Of a stretch of DNA of 64,000 bases, positions 25,598 through 34,513 are shown in pieces. The stretch covers positions 103,171 through 167,170 of the forward strand of contig CAKZLK010000038.1 in assembly GCA_937125455.1 (NCBI GenBank). Reading direction: 5' to 3'. Position 1 is the stretch's first letter. Every line of letters begins with the position of its first letter. The translations under genes and the position numbers were made by a program. The DNA is from an uncultured Aequorivita sp. Lineage in GTDB: Bacteria; Bacteroidota; Bacteroidia; Flavobacteriales; Flavobacteriaceae. The notes beneath the pieces are model-generated. The model was not told the DNA's origin. It did not search any database and saw only the letters and a list, made by a program, of their open reading frames with translations.

Positions 25598-25634
25598 AAA
25601 AAAAGCTCGCAAACATAATGTTTGCGAGCTTTTT
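25598..25634 (-). terminator. Strong terminator beside the tRNA-like fragment
   Basis: GCTCGCAAACAT (25605-25616) pairs with ATGTTTGCGAGC (25618-25629). On the minus strand the stem is followed by a T7 run, and on the plus strand by T5. It directly follows, on the minus strand, the 3' end of a tRNA-like sequence, which is the usual place for a tRNA terminator. Confidence 0.75.
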
Positions 25635-25650
25635 GCGGAGAAAGAGGAAC
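25635..25650 (-). other. Candidate attachment site: tRNA-Ser-like 3' end fragment
   Basis: The minus strand reads CCTCTTTCTCCGC and then the terminator hairpin. This matches the 3' T-stem and acceptor strand of a GGAGAAA-type tRNA-Ser. The rest of the tRNA is missing: sequence to the right is unrelated and AT-rich. A tRNA 3' end plus its terminator, cut from the tRNA body, is what integration of an island into a tRNA gene leaves at one border. Core genes lie to the left, and metal-resistance and mobilization genes to the right. Confidence 0.45.
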
Positions 25651-25704
25651 TATCCATATTATTCTAAAACATTGTTTTTAAATATATTACAAAAATGTTT
25701 ATTC

Positions 25705-25727
25705 ATTTACGCACCTATTTACGCACC
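25705..25727. repeat. Direct repeat ATTTACGCACC x2, 12-nt period
   Basis: ATTTACGCACC occurs at 25705-25715 and 25717-25727. It is GC-richer than its surroundings and 55 bp inside the proposed island border. It could be arm-type sites for a recombinase or excisionase; no such gene is nearby. Nothing else is seen between 25651 and 25870. Confidence 0.5.
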
Positions 25728-25870
25728 AGTTAATTAATCCTGTAAATTTCTGAAATGTAGATGCTTTGTGATAAATTCAAAGTTTTAAATTTTTATGTAT
25801 TGTATTTGTAATTATAAAACAAAATGTTAAAAACAAATTTTTCTATACATTATTTTATAATTTCGTAGAA

Positions 25871-26287
25871 ATGAAAAAATTTTTCCATAAAGTATTGTCA
25901 ATGCTAATGGCATTTGTAGTCTTGTTTTCTACAATGTCATTTACGCTCAATATGCATTATTGTGGAGAAACTTTAGTGGCGACCTCTTTTTTTGAAAGTG
26001 TTGAGTCCTGCGGAATGGAAATAGCAAAATCAAAACTTCCTAACGGTTGTTCAATGGAAAAACCGGATTGCTGTAAAAATGAGCAGTCACTCATTAAAGG
26101 ACAGGACGAACTTAAACTGAATTTCGATAAAATTTCATTTGACCAGCATATTTTTGTTGCTGCTTTCTTCCACACGTACAGTGCCCTTTTTGAATCAACC
26201 GAAGAAATTAGACCGTCCTTACCAGCATACCCACCGCCCAATATAGTCAGGCATATCTACAAACTTGACGAGAGTTATTTAATTTGA
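25871..26287 (+). CDS. HYC_CC_PP-family secreted protein
   Basis: 138 residues with a signal peptide. The three family-naming motifs are present: HYCGE (near residue 36), DCCKN (near 73) and YPPPN (near 124). The family occurs next to copper and silver efflux genes in Bacteroidota, and the Cys/His sites suggest periplasmic metal binding, but its function is not established. It opens the metal-resistance block, about 100 bp before the CusA-type pump. Confidence 0.85.
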   Translation: MKKFFHKVLSMLMAFVVLFSTMSFTLNMHYCGETLVATSFFESVESCGMEIAKSKLPNGCSMEKPDCCKNEQSLIKGQDELKLNFDKISFDQHIFVAAFFHTYSALFESTEEIRPSLPAYPPPNIVRHIYKLDESYLI

Positions 26288-26389
26288 TTTTTAAACATTA
26301 GAACCAAAAATCCTATGGAGTTTATCCATTAGGATAATTTGTCGTATTCGGTATTTTCCAAATACTTATTTCTAATTGTTTAACAATCA

Positions 26390-29300
26390 ATGCCAATGCT
26401 AAATAAAAGCATCAAATTTCTTATAGAAAACAAACTCTTTGCTGTCTTACTGCTCGTCGCATTTGTCGGGTTCGGGACGGTGTACGCACCCTTTAATTGG
26501 AATACAGGTATTTTGCCATCAGACCCTGTGGCGGTTGATGCCATTCCGGACATAGGCGAAAACCAACAAATTGTTTTTACCAAATGGGACGGACGTTCAC
26601 CACAGGATATTGAGGACCAAATTACCTATCCTCTAACCACCACATTGTTAGGCATTCCAGGCGTGAAAACCATCCGGAGTTCTTCAATGTTTGGATTTTC
26701 CAGTATTTACATCATTTTTGAAGAGGATATCGAATTTTACTGGAGCCGTAGCCGTATCCTCGAAAAACTTAATTCCCTACCTAGCGGATTATTGCCCGAA
26801 GGTGTAAATCCGGCTTTGGGTCCCGATGCCACAGGATTGGGACAAATATTTTGGTACACCCTAGAGGGTCGTGATAAAGATGGCAACGTTACAGGGGGAT
26901 GGGATTTACAGGAATTGCGGAGTATTCAGGATTATTATGTGAAATACGCCTTGGCATCTGCAAGTGGTGTTTCAGAGGTGGCTTCCATTGGCGGCTATGT
27001 AAAGGAATATCAAATTGACGTGAACCCCGAATTGATGCGACAATACAATATTGGACTTGCACAAGTGGTCAAAGCGGTAAAAGAAAGCAATCGGGACATT
27101 GGCGCACAAACTTTGGAAATCAATCAAGCAGAATATCTTGTGCGTGGTTTGGGTTATGTAAAATCAGTCGCAGATATTGAAAATGCTGTCGTTACTTCTG
27201 AAAATTTTACATCCATTAAAATTAGTGATATTGCCAAAGTGACACTTGGACCTGCAACACGTCGTGGAATTTTAGACAAGGAAGGTGCCGAAGTTGTAGG
27301 TGCGGTTGTGGCGGCTCGATACGGAGCAAATCCTTTAGCGGTAATCAATAACGTAAAAGAAAAAATCAATGAGTTGAGTACTGGCTTGCCTTCAAAAGTG
27401 TTGGCAGATGGCAGAACTTCGCAAGTTACTATTGTTCCTTTTTATGACCGAACAGAACTCATACAGGAAACTTTGGGTACACTCAACGAGGCGTTAACAC
27501 TCGAAATTCTCATAACCATTTTGGTAATTATCGTAATGGTTTTTAATCTTCGAGCATCGGTACTCATATCCGGACTCTTACCTGTGGCGGTGTTGATGGT
27601 CTTCATTGCAATGAAATTTTTTGGTGTGGATGCCAACATCGTAGCGCTTTCGGGTATCGCCATCGCCATCGGGACAATGGTGGATGTGGGCATCATCCTT
27701 TCAGAAAATATCATAAGGCATCTGGATGAGGACGATAAAACTACGCCAATAAACACAGTGGTTTACAACGCTACCGCCGAAGTTTCCGGCGCCATCGTAA
27801 CGGCAGTGATGACAACCATCATCAGTTTCATTCCCGTATTCACAATGATTGGTGCTGAAGGCAAATTGTTCAGACCCTTGGCATTTACCAAAACCTTTGC
27901 ATTAACGGCATCTATCATAATAGCGTTATTTTTGATACCACCATTCGCTGCGTTTTTCTTCAAAAGCAGGAATATCAGAAAAACAGCCAATTACGGCATT
28001 AGCAGTCTGTTGATTTTGGCAGGGTTTATTGCGGTCATTTTTGGCCATTGGATTGGCCTTATCCTTATTGGCTTTGGTTTTGTGGCTTTGGCGGTTTTAA
28101 AAGAAAAAATTTCAAAGGAAAGGTCAAACAAATTCAACATATATCTTTCCGCAGCTGCCATTGTCTTTCTGTTGGCTGAATATTGGAGGCCGTTGGGCGT
28201 GGATAAAAGCGTTTTTTGGAACCTCATTTTTGTAGGCATCATTTGTTTTGGTCTATTGGCAGGCTTTTCACTATTTAAAAACTATTATACGAGAATTTTG
28301 AAATGGGCATTGGAAAACAAATTGCTGTTTTTAACTATTCCTACGACACTTTTGATATTTGGTTTTTATATTTATAAGAATACCGGAAAAGAATTTATGC
28401 CTTCCCTAAATGAAGGTTCATTCCTGTTAATGCCCACCTCTATGCCGCACGCAGGTATTGAGGAAAACAAACGGGTCTTGCAGCAATTGGATATGGCGGT
28501 AGCAAGCATTCCCGAAATCGAAACCGTTGTTGGAAAATCCGGAAGAACGGAATCCGCACTCGACCCAGCACCTTTGTCAATGTACGAAAACGTAATTCAG
28601 TACAAATCTGAATATATGTTGAATGATGATGGAAAACGGCAACGTTTTAAGGTAAACGATGATGGGTTTTTTATGCTGAAGGATAACACTTTAGTTGAAA
28701 ATCCCAACAGTCCCGTTGGTTCTGAAAAAGTTGAAAACGTCCGAAATAATGGGAAGAAAATTTCAATAACGGTCGATATCTCTTCGGAAAAATTAATTCC
28801 TGATGATGACGGCGAGTTCTACCGAAACTGGCGACCCGAAATCAATTCGCCCAATGATATTTGGAACGAAATTGTAAGGGTCACTAAATTTCCAGGCGTT
28901 ACCTCTGCCCCAAAACTGCAACCCATAGAAACCCGTTTGGTTATGTTGCAGACAGGAATGCGCGCCCCAATGGGCATTAAGGTTAAAGGTCAGGATTTAA
29001 AACAGATTGAAGCCTTTGGGGTTCAGTTGGAAGGAATTTTAAAACAAGCGGAGGGTGTAAAACAGGAAGCCGTATTTGCAGACCGAATCGTGGGCAAACC
29101 CTATTTGCTGATTGATATCAATAGGGAAAAATTGGCACGTTATGGCGTTACTATAGAGGAAGTTCAAAATGTCCTGAAAGTTGCCGTGGGCGGAATGGTG
29201 TTGACCCAAACCGTTGAAGGCAGGGAGCGCTATGGCGTTCGGGTGCGCTATCCTCGTGAATTGCGTGGCGACCCATCAGACTTGCAAGATATTTATGTGC

Positions 29301-30175
29301 CTGTTGAAAAGGGAAGCCCCGTTCCATTGAGCGAATTGGCAACCATTCGATACGAACAAGGTCCGCAAGTCATTAAAAGTGAAGATACCTTTTTGGTGGG
29401 TTATGTCTTATTTGACAAACGCGATGGTTTTGCCGAAGTGAATGTCGTGGAAAATGCACAGGCACTCATCCAAAATAAAATTGACGCGGGCGAATTGACT
29501 GTTCCCAAAGGCATCAGCTATCAATTTACAGGTACTTATGAAAACCAATTACGTGCAGAAAAAACGCTGTCCATTATCGTTCCTTTGGCACTTGCGGTCA
29601 TCTTTTTGATTTTATATTTCCAGTTCCGTTCGGTGTCCACAACCTTGATGGTATTTACAGGGATTGCAGTCGCTTTTGCGGGTGGTTTTGTAATGATTTG
29701 GTTCTATGGTCAAGATTGGTTCTTGAACTTCAACTTTTTTGGCGAAAATCTGCGCGACCTTTTCAATATCCGCACGGTCAATTTGAGCGTCGCGGTTTGG
29801 GTAGGTTTTATTGCTCTTTTTGGTATTGCAACGGATGATGGCGTGGTAATGGCGACCTATCTCACACAGACCTTCGACAAAAACGACCCGACCGATAAAG
29901 CGGAAATAAGACAATCCACGTTGGAAGCTGCTTCCAAAAGAATCCGTCCTTGTTTGATGACGACTGTTACCACTATTTTGGCATTGTTGCCTGTATTGAC
30001 TTCCACAGGAAAAGGAAGTGATATTATGATACCGATGTCCATTCCCATCTTTGGCGGAATGTTGCTCGATACCACATCGTATTTCCTTGTGCCTGTCCTG
30101 TACAGTTGGAGGAAGGAACGAATTGCGAAAAGAAAACTGAAAGCAGAATCACGAACTATAACCATAGAAAAATGA
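26390..30175 (+). CDS. CusA-type heavy-metal efflux RND permease
   Basis: 1261 residues, inner-membrane proton-driven pump of a tripartite efflux system. The TM4 segment GIAIAIGTMVDVGIILSENI resembles CusA (copper/silver), not the DFGxxVD form of CzcA. GIATDDG near residue 1145 is in a late membrane segment. Two periplasmic loops and about 12 helices are visible. It is longer than E. coli CusA, with an extra hydrophobic insert around 530-630 and an extra periplasmic stretch near 750-800. Its stop overlaps the TolC start (ATGA). Confidence 0.92.
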   Translation: MPMLNKSIKFLIENKLFAVLLLVAFVGFGTVYAPFNWNTGILPSDPVAVDAIPDIGENQQIVFTKWDGRSPQDIEDQITYPLTTTLLGIPGVKTIRSSSMFGFSSIYIIFEEDIEFYWSRSRILEKLNSLPSGLLPEGVNPALGPDATGLGQIFWYTLEGRDKDGNVTGGWDLQELRSIQDYYVKYALASASGVSEVASIGGYVKEYQIDVNPELMRQYNIGLAQVVKAVKESNRDIGAQTLEINQAEYLVRGLGYVKSVADIENAVVTSENFTSIKISDIAKVTLGPATRRGILDKEGAEVVGAVVAARYGANPLAVINNVKEKINELSTGLPSKVLADGRTSQVTIVPFYDRTELIQETLGTLNEALTLEILITILVIIVMVFNLRASVLISGLLPVAVLMVFIAMKFFGVDANIVALSGIAIAIGTMVDVGIILSENIIRHLDEDDKTTPINTVVYNATAEVSGAIVTAVMTTIISFIPVFTMIGAEGKLFRPLAFTKTFALTASIIIALFLIPPFAAFFFKSRNIRKTANYGISSLLILAGFIAVIFGHWIGLILIGFGFVALAVLKEKISKERSNKFNIYLSAAAIVFLLAEYWRPLGVDKSVFWNLIFVGIICFGLLAGFSLFKNYYTRILKWALENKLLFLTIPTTLLIFGFYIYKNTGKEFMPSLNEGSFLLMPTSMPHAGIEENKRVLQQLDMAVASIPEIETVVGKSGRTESALDPAPLSMYENVIQYKSEYMLNDDGKRQRFKVNDDGFFMLKDNTLVENPNSPVGSEKVENVRNNGKKISITVDISSEKLIPDDDGEFYRNWRPEINSPNDIWNEIVRVTKFPGVTSAPKLQPIETRLVMLQTGMRAPMGIKVKGQDLKQIEAFGVQLEGILKQAEGVKQEAVFADRIVGKPYLLIDINREKLARYGVTIEEVQNVLKVAVGGMVLTQTVEGRERYGVRVRYPRELRGDPSDLQDIYVPVEKGSPVPLSELATIRYEQGPQVIKSEDTFLVGYVLFDKRDGFAEVNVVENAQALIQNKIDAGELTVPKGISYQFTGTYENQLRAEKTLSIIVPLALAVIFLILYFQFRSVSTTLMVFTGIAVAFAGGFVMIWFYGQDWFLNFNFFGENLRDLFNIRTVNLSVAVWVGFIALFGIATDDGVVMATYLTQTFDKNDPTDKAEIRQSTLEAASKRIRPCLMTTVTTILALLPVLTSTGKGSDIMIPMSIPIFGGMLLDTTSYFLVPVLYSWRKERIAKRKLKAESRTITIEK

Positions 30176-31407
30176 TAAAAAAGAAAATATATATAAGGCT
30201 GGCTTTGTTTTTCGGAATTGGTCTTTCAGCTATAAATAGTTTTGGTCAGGACTTACAGACTTACATAGACGAAGCCATTACCAACAGTCCGGAAATCCAA
30301 AAGTTTCAATTGCGTTATGATATTGCATCTGAAAAAGTGAATGAAGCCAATTGGATTCCAAACACCGAATTCAGTGTTGGTTATTTTGTTAGCGAGCCCG
30401 AAACACGAGTTGGTGCGCAGCGTGCTCGCTTTTCGGTTAAACAGATGTTGCCTTGGTTTGGAACTATCACCGCAAGGGAAAATTATGCCACTTCAATGGC
30501 GGATGCAGATTTTGTGGAAGTCACGATAGCAAAACGAAAATTGGCCCTTTCTGTTTCACAGTTCTATTTCCAGCTTTATGAAATAAGGGCGAAACAGAAA
30601 GTTCTTGACCAAAATATTGCATTGTTGCAAACGTATGAAAAACTTGCGCTGACTTCTGTAGAAGTTGGAAAAGCTTCTGCCGTTGATGTACTGCGATTAC
30701 AGATTCGACAAAATGAGCTGCAACAGGAAAAAGAAGTCTTGCAAGAACAAAATAATGGCATACAGGCCGCTATGAACAGTTTGATGAATCGCGGTTACGA
30801 CAAGGAAATTTCGGTTGTTGAAAGTTTAGAAATTCCGATGGAAGATATGCAGCTTTCTTTTGAAGCACTTTCCGTAAATCCGGAATTGCTCAAATTCGAT
30901 AAGTTGTATGAATCGGTCGCAAAATCGGAACTGCTTAACCTGCGTGAAAGCCAACCAATGTTCGGTATTGGTGTCGATTACTTACCCGTTGCGGCAAGAC
31001 AAGATATGGATTTCATTGATAACGGAAAGGATATTTTGATGCCTATGGTTTCAATTACGATTCCAATTTTCAACAATCGCTATAAGTCCATTACCAAACA
31101 GAATGAGTTGCGCCAACAGGAAATCCAGTCGCAAAAAGACGAACGATTGAACGGATTGGAATCTGAATTGGCAAAAGCGATTTCACAGCGAAACCAAGCA
31201 CGAATAAAGTTTGAGACACAATCAAAAAACCTTCAGCAAGCAAAGGATGCCGAGGAAATCCTGATAAAAAATTATGAAACGGGAACGATAGATTTTAATG
31301 ATGTGCTGGACATTCAGGAATTGCAGTTGAAGTTTCAAATCAATCAAATAGAATCCATAAAAATGTATTTCGAACAATCCACCATTATCAATTATTTAAC
31401 CAATTAA
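30172..31407 (+). CDS. TolC-family outer membrane efflux protein
   Basis: 411 residues. The signal peptide (INSFGQ) is followed by the long helical hairpins of TolC/CusC proteins, including AVDVLRLQIRQNELQQEKEVLQEQNN and its C-terminal repeat (GTIDFNDVLDIQELQLKFQ). It forms the outer-membrane channel for the CusA-type pump. The frame stays open upstream to 30106 inside cusA, but ATG 30172 gives the signal peptide and overlaps the cusA stop by 4 bp, implying coupled translation. Confidence 0.9.
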   Translation: MIKKKIYIRLALFFGIGLSAINSFGQDLQTYIDEAITNSPEIQKFQLRYDIASEKVNEANWIPNTEFSVGYFVSEPETRVGAQRARFSVKQMLPWFGTITARENYATSMADADFVEVTIAKRKLALSVSQFYFQLYEIRAKQKVLDQNIALLQTYEKLALTSVEVGKASAVDVLRLQIRQNELQQEKEVLQEQNNGIQAAMNSLMNRGYDKEISVVESLEIPMEDMQLSFEALSVNPELLKFDKLYESVAKSELLNLRESQPMFGIGVDYLPVAARQDMDFIDNGKDILMPMVSITIPIFNNRYKSITKQNELRQQEIQSQKDERLNGLESELAKAISQRNQARIKFETQSKNLQQAKDAEEILIKNYETGTIDFNDVLDIQELQLKFQINQIESIKMYFEQSTIINYLTN

Positions 31408-31421
31408 AAATCAAAAACAAA

Positions 31422-32048
31422 ATGAAAAATGTAAAAGTAACAACAGCAATTTTGGCAATGGCCTTCGTAAGCCTAACAGCAATGTCCTGTAAAGACGGTA
31501 AAAAAGAAAAATCAGAAGATGCGATGCATTCTGAAATGTCCTCTGAAGAAGGCCATCACCACGATGAGGGAATGGAACACGATGAAATGGAAGGTTCTAA
31601 TGATTCAATGGATTCTGAAGCGCAAGCCTCTGATGCCAAGCAAGTAATGGCAGATTATATGGAGCTGAAAAATGCATTGGTTGCCACCAATAAGGACGAT
31701 GCCGCAAAAGCCGGCAAAAAATTGGAAAGCACCTTAAATGGCTTTGATGTGAGCGGTTACACAGCCGAACAGCAAACAGAATTGAAGGACATCATCGCAG
31801 ATGCCAAGGAACACGCCGAGCATATCGGCAAAAGTGAAATGGACCACCAACGTGAGCATTTCAAGACTTTGAGCAAGGATATGATGGATATGGTCGCCAT
31901 TACGGGAACTGAAAATACCTTGTACCAACAATTTTGTCCAATGTATGATGGTGGAAGTGCTTGGTTAAGTATGGAAAAAGAGATAAAAAACCCATACTAC
32001 GGCAGCAAAATGATGGCCTGCGGTAAAGTGCAGAAGGAAATTAATTAA
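31422..32048 (+). CDS. DUF3347 lipoprotein with His/Met/Asp-rich linker
   Basis: 208 residues. The lipobox is LTAMSC (Cys23). A linker rich in His, Met and acidic residues (EEGHHHDEGMEHDEMEG) could bind metal. It is followed by a DUF3347 domain (about 70-208) with the characteristic CPMYDGGSAWLSMEKEIKNPYYGSKMMACG. The same domain is fused to the adaptor at 37622-39415. It is likely a periplasmic copper/silver-binding accessory of the pump. Confidence 0.88.
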   Translation: MKNVKVTTAILAMAFVSLTAMSCKDGKKEKSEDAMHSEMSSEEGHHHDEGMEHDEMEGSNDSMDSEAQASDAKQVMADYMELKNALVATNKDDAAKAGKKLESTLNGFDVSGYTAEQQTELKDIIADAKEHAEHIGKSEMDHQREHFKTLSKDMMDMVAITGTENTLYQQFCPMYDGGSAWLSMEKEIKNPYYGSKMMACGKVQKEIN

Positions 32049-32112
32049 TCATAACCTTCAAGGCATTTTCCGCCCTTCCGGGGTTAGCTTGTAGGTTTAA
32101 TTCAATGACTGA

Positions 32113-32568
32113 ATGAAAATCCTAAAAACCATAGCGCTCATTTTATTGATAGCTTTTATAGCAATCCAATTCTTTCCAACTGAAAGAAACGAAAGTGATG
32201 TGATTCCAAAAACCGATTTTCTGTTGGTAAACAATCCACCGGAAAATATCGGTACACTATTGAAGGAATCCTGCTATGATTGCCACAGTAACAATACCGA
32301 ATATCCGTGGTACAATAAAATGCAACCTGCCGCTTGGTTTTTGGAAGAACATATAAAGGAAGGAAAGGCAGAGCTTAATTTTAATGAATGGGAAAATTAT
32401 TCAGACAGAAGAAAAAACAGCAAATTAAAATCCATCATCAACCAGATTAAGGATGATGAAATGCCTTTGTCGTCCTATACTTTGTTTCATCGGGATGCGA
32501 TTTTATCAGATGCTGAAAAGAAAACCTTGATTGATTATATGACTAAAATAAAAGATAGTTTAGAGTAA
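32113..32568 (+). CDS. Heme-binding-domain (cytochrome-like) protein
   Basis: 151 residues. One N-terminal membrane anchor or signal is followed by CYDCHSNNTEYPWYNKMQP, where CxxCH is a covalent heme site and the rest is typical of the Bacteroidota haem-binding domain family. Periplasmic and membrane-tethered. Why a heme protein sits among copper genes is unknown; it might sense or reduce copper, which is speculation. Confidence 0.85.
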   Translation: MKILKTIALILLIAFIAIQFFPTERNESDVIPKTDFLLVNNPPENIGTLLKESCYDCHSNNTEYPWYNKMQPAAWFLEEHIKEGKAELNFNEWENYSDRRKNSKLKSIINQIKDDEMPLSSYTLFHRDAILSDAEKKTLIDYMTKIKDSLE

Positions 32569-32571
32569 AGT

Positions 32572-32636
32572 CCTGATGTGGGAAGGGAATGGAATTTTTT
32601 TCATTGTTGATTAGTTAAAACCCTTCCCAAGTCAGG
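32572..32636. repeat. Long-loop inverted repeat between heme protein and permease genes
   Basis: The left arm CCTGATGTGGGAAGGG matches the reverse complement of the right arm ending GTCAGG, with three mismatches over 16 bp and a loop of about 33 nt. There is no T run after it, so it is not a simple terminator. Confidence 0.5.
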
Positions 32637-32654
32637 CACAAAAAAGAGTATAGT

Positions 32655-33878
32655 ATGGAAAACTTTCTAAAACAATGGGGTGAGGCAGCCTATACCACCA
32701 CTGGATTTTTCTGGATGGCACTATGGGCTTTTGCACTTGGTTATATCATCAGCAGTATGATTCAGGTTTTTGTGACCGAAAAAAAGATGCAGGAAACAAT
32801 GGGGGAAAATGAAGGCAAAGGCGTTTTGCTCGGCACATTTTTCGGCTTTATCAGCAGTTCGTGCAGTTTTGCGGCATTGGCATCAACAAAGTCACTTTTC
32901 AAAAAAGGGGCGAGTTTTGTGTCGTCAATAGCTTTTCTATTGGCATCAACCAATTTGGTTATCGAACTTGGAATTATCATTTCCATCTTTCTGGGTTGGC
33001 AATTTGTTGTTGGAGAATATGTGGGTGGAATTCTATTAATACTTATTTCTTGGTTATTGATTCGATTGATAAATCCAAAAAAACTCATTGAGAAAGCGCG
33101 AAAAAACCTAAAGGATAAGGACGATGATGATATGGACGGTTCCAAATCGTGGAAAAAGAAAATTCAGTCGGAAAAAGGATGGGCAAAGGTTTCAAAACAA
33201 TACGGGATGGAATGGAAAATGGTCTGGAAAGACGTTACCGTTGGCTTTACCATTGCGGGAATCGTAGCGGCTTTTGTACCGGATTCCTTCTTTCAAACCT
33301 TGTTTATCAATAGTGGGAACGGAAATACCGACTTTACCTTTTTTCAAATCCTCGAACACATAATTGTTGGTCCAGTTGCTGCATTTTTAACCTTTATTGG
33401 TTCAATGGGAAATATTCCTTTGGCTGCTTTATTGTTTGGTAAAGGTGTAAGTTTTGCGGGCGTTATGGCTTTTATTTTTAGTGATTTGGTAGTGTTTCCA
33501 ATACTTCGTATCAATGCCAAATATTATGGTTGGAAAATGTCGCTTTTCATTTTGTTCTTGTTGTTCACAGCACTTATCGGCGCGTCCTTGCTTTTACATT
33601 ATTCATTCGATTTATTGAGCATTCTGCCAGATCCATCACAAGTAAAAATTCAGGACAGCGAATACTTTAAGATAGATTATACCTTCTTTTTGAACATCGC
33701 TTTTCTGGCATTATCTGGTTTTTTAATCTATCTAGGGTTTTTCAAAAGGAAAGATGTAAAACAAATGAAGGAAATGGCACCCAAAAGCCAACTGCTGGAA
33801 AATATACTTAAATATGCCGCATTGGTAAGCTACGTTTGGCTAGCGGGCGGTTTGATTGTGAATTTTTTTATTAACTGA
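32655..33878 (+). CDS. ArsP_1-type permease, predicted metal efflux
   Basis: 407 residues, about nine membrane helices in two halves separated by a charged loop (KDKDDDDMDGSKSWKKK near 155-170). SSCSFAALASTKSLFKKGASF (near 71-91) with its conserved Cys is the signature of the ArsP_1/SO_0444 group of permeases linked to Cu/Zn export. The next gene, an HMA-AraC regulator, starts 2 bp after its stop, so the two are probably co-transcribed. Confidence 0.85.
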   Translation: MENFLKQWGEAAYTTTGFFWMALWAFALGYIISSMIQVFVTEKKMQETMGENEGKGVLLGTFFGFISSSCSFAALASTKSLFKKGASFVSSIAFLLASTNLVIELGIIISIFLGWQFVVGEYVGGILLILISWLLIRLINPKKLIEKARKNLKDKDDDDMDGSKSWKKKIQSEKGWAKVSKQYGMEWKMVWKDVTVGFTIAGIVAAFVPDSFFQTLFINSGNGNTDFTFFQILEHIIVGPVAAFLTFIGSMGNIPLAALLFGKGVSFAGVMAFIFSDLVVFPILRINAKYYGWKMSLFILFLLFTALIGASLLLHYSFDLLSILPDPSQVKIQDSEYFKIDYTFFLNIAFLALSGFLIYLGFFKRKDVKQMKEMAPKSQLLENILKYAALVSYVWLAGGLIVNFFIN

Positions 33879-33880
33879 TT

Positions 33881-34438
33881 ATGAAAAAAACACTTCACAT
33901 AAAAAATATGGTCTGCGATAGGTGTAAATCAACTGTAATGCGTGAGTTGAATACTTTGGGTTATGACATAAAATCGGTTGAATTAGGGCAAATAATTTTA
34001 GATGAGAAAAAATCTATCCAAAATTCCAAATTGGAAAAAGAACTAAAAAAACACGGTTTTGAAATTATACAAGAGGAAACAAAAGTTTTGATTGAAGAAA
34101 TGAAAATTGTCCTTATCAAAAAAATTGAAAATCAGGACGATGCAAATATCTCTTCTTTTTTGACCAAAACGTTTAATAAATCCTATTCGGCTTTGAGTAA
34201 AGTGTTCAGCAAAACCGAAGGAATGACCATTGAGAAATATGAAATAAATCTAAAGATTGAAAAGGTAAAAGAACTGATACAATTGGGACAACTGAATTTT
34301 TCAGAAATAGCATATACACTCAATTATAATAATAGTGGCCATTTGGCAAAGCAGTTTAAAAATGTAACGGGAATGTCGATGACAGAATTTAAGAATTTAC
34401 AAAAATGGAATAGGAAATCCCTTGACCAAATTGTATAA
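33881..34438 (+). CDS. HMA-AraC fusion transcriptional regulator
   Basis: 185 residues. The N-terminal 70 residues resemble a heavy-metal-associated domain (MKKTLHIKNMVCDRC with C12xxC15, a ferredoxin-like beta-alpha pattern and GYDIKSVELG). The C-terminal half is an AraC/XylS DNA-binding domain (IEKVKELIQLGQLNFSEIAYTLNYNNSGHLAKQFKNVTGMSMTEF). A metal-binding domain fused to AraC suggests a one-component sensor for Cu(I) or a related ion that controls the neighbouring efflux genes. It is followed by copA after 75 bp. Confidence 0.85.
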   Translation: MKKTLHIKNMVCDRCKSTVMRELNTLGYDIKSVELGQIILDEKKSIQNSKLEKELKKHGFEIIQEETKVLIEEMKIVLIKKIENQDDANISSFLTKTFNKSYSALSKVFSKTEGMTIEKYEINLKIEKVKELIQLGQLNFSEIAYTLNYNNSGHLAKQFKNVTGMSMTEFKNLQKWNRKSLDQIV

Positions 34439-34513
34439 GGATTATCCCTAATTGTACATATAAATGGAAATTGGGGCACTTAATTTTGGATAATAATTCA
34501 ATATAAGAAAAAA

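Noticed and set aside
29612..30165. Two minus-strand frames over the end of the CusA-type gene
   Set aside because: They are antisense to the clearly conserved RND permease and lack promoters or families of their own.
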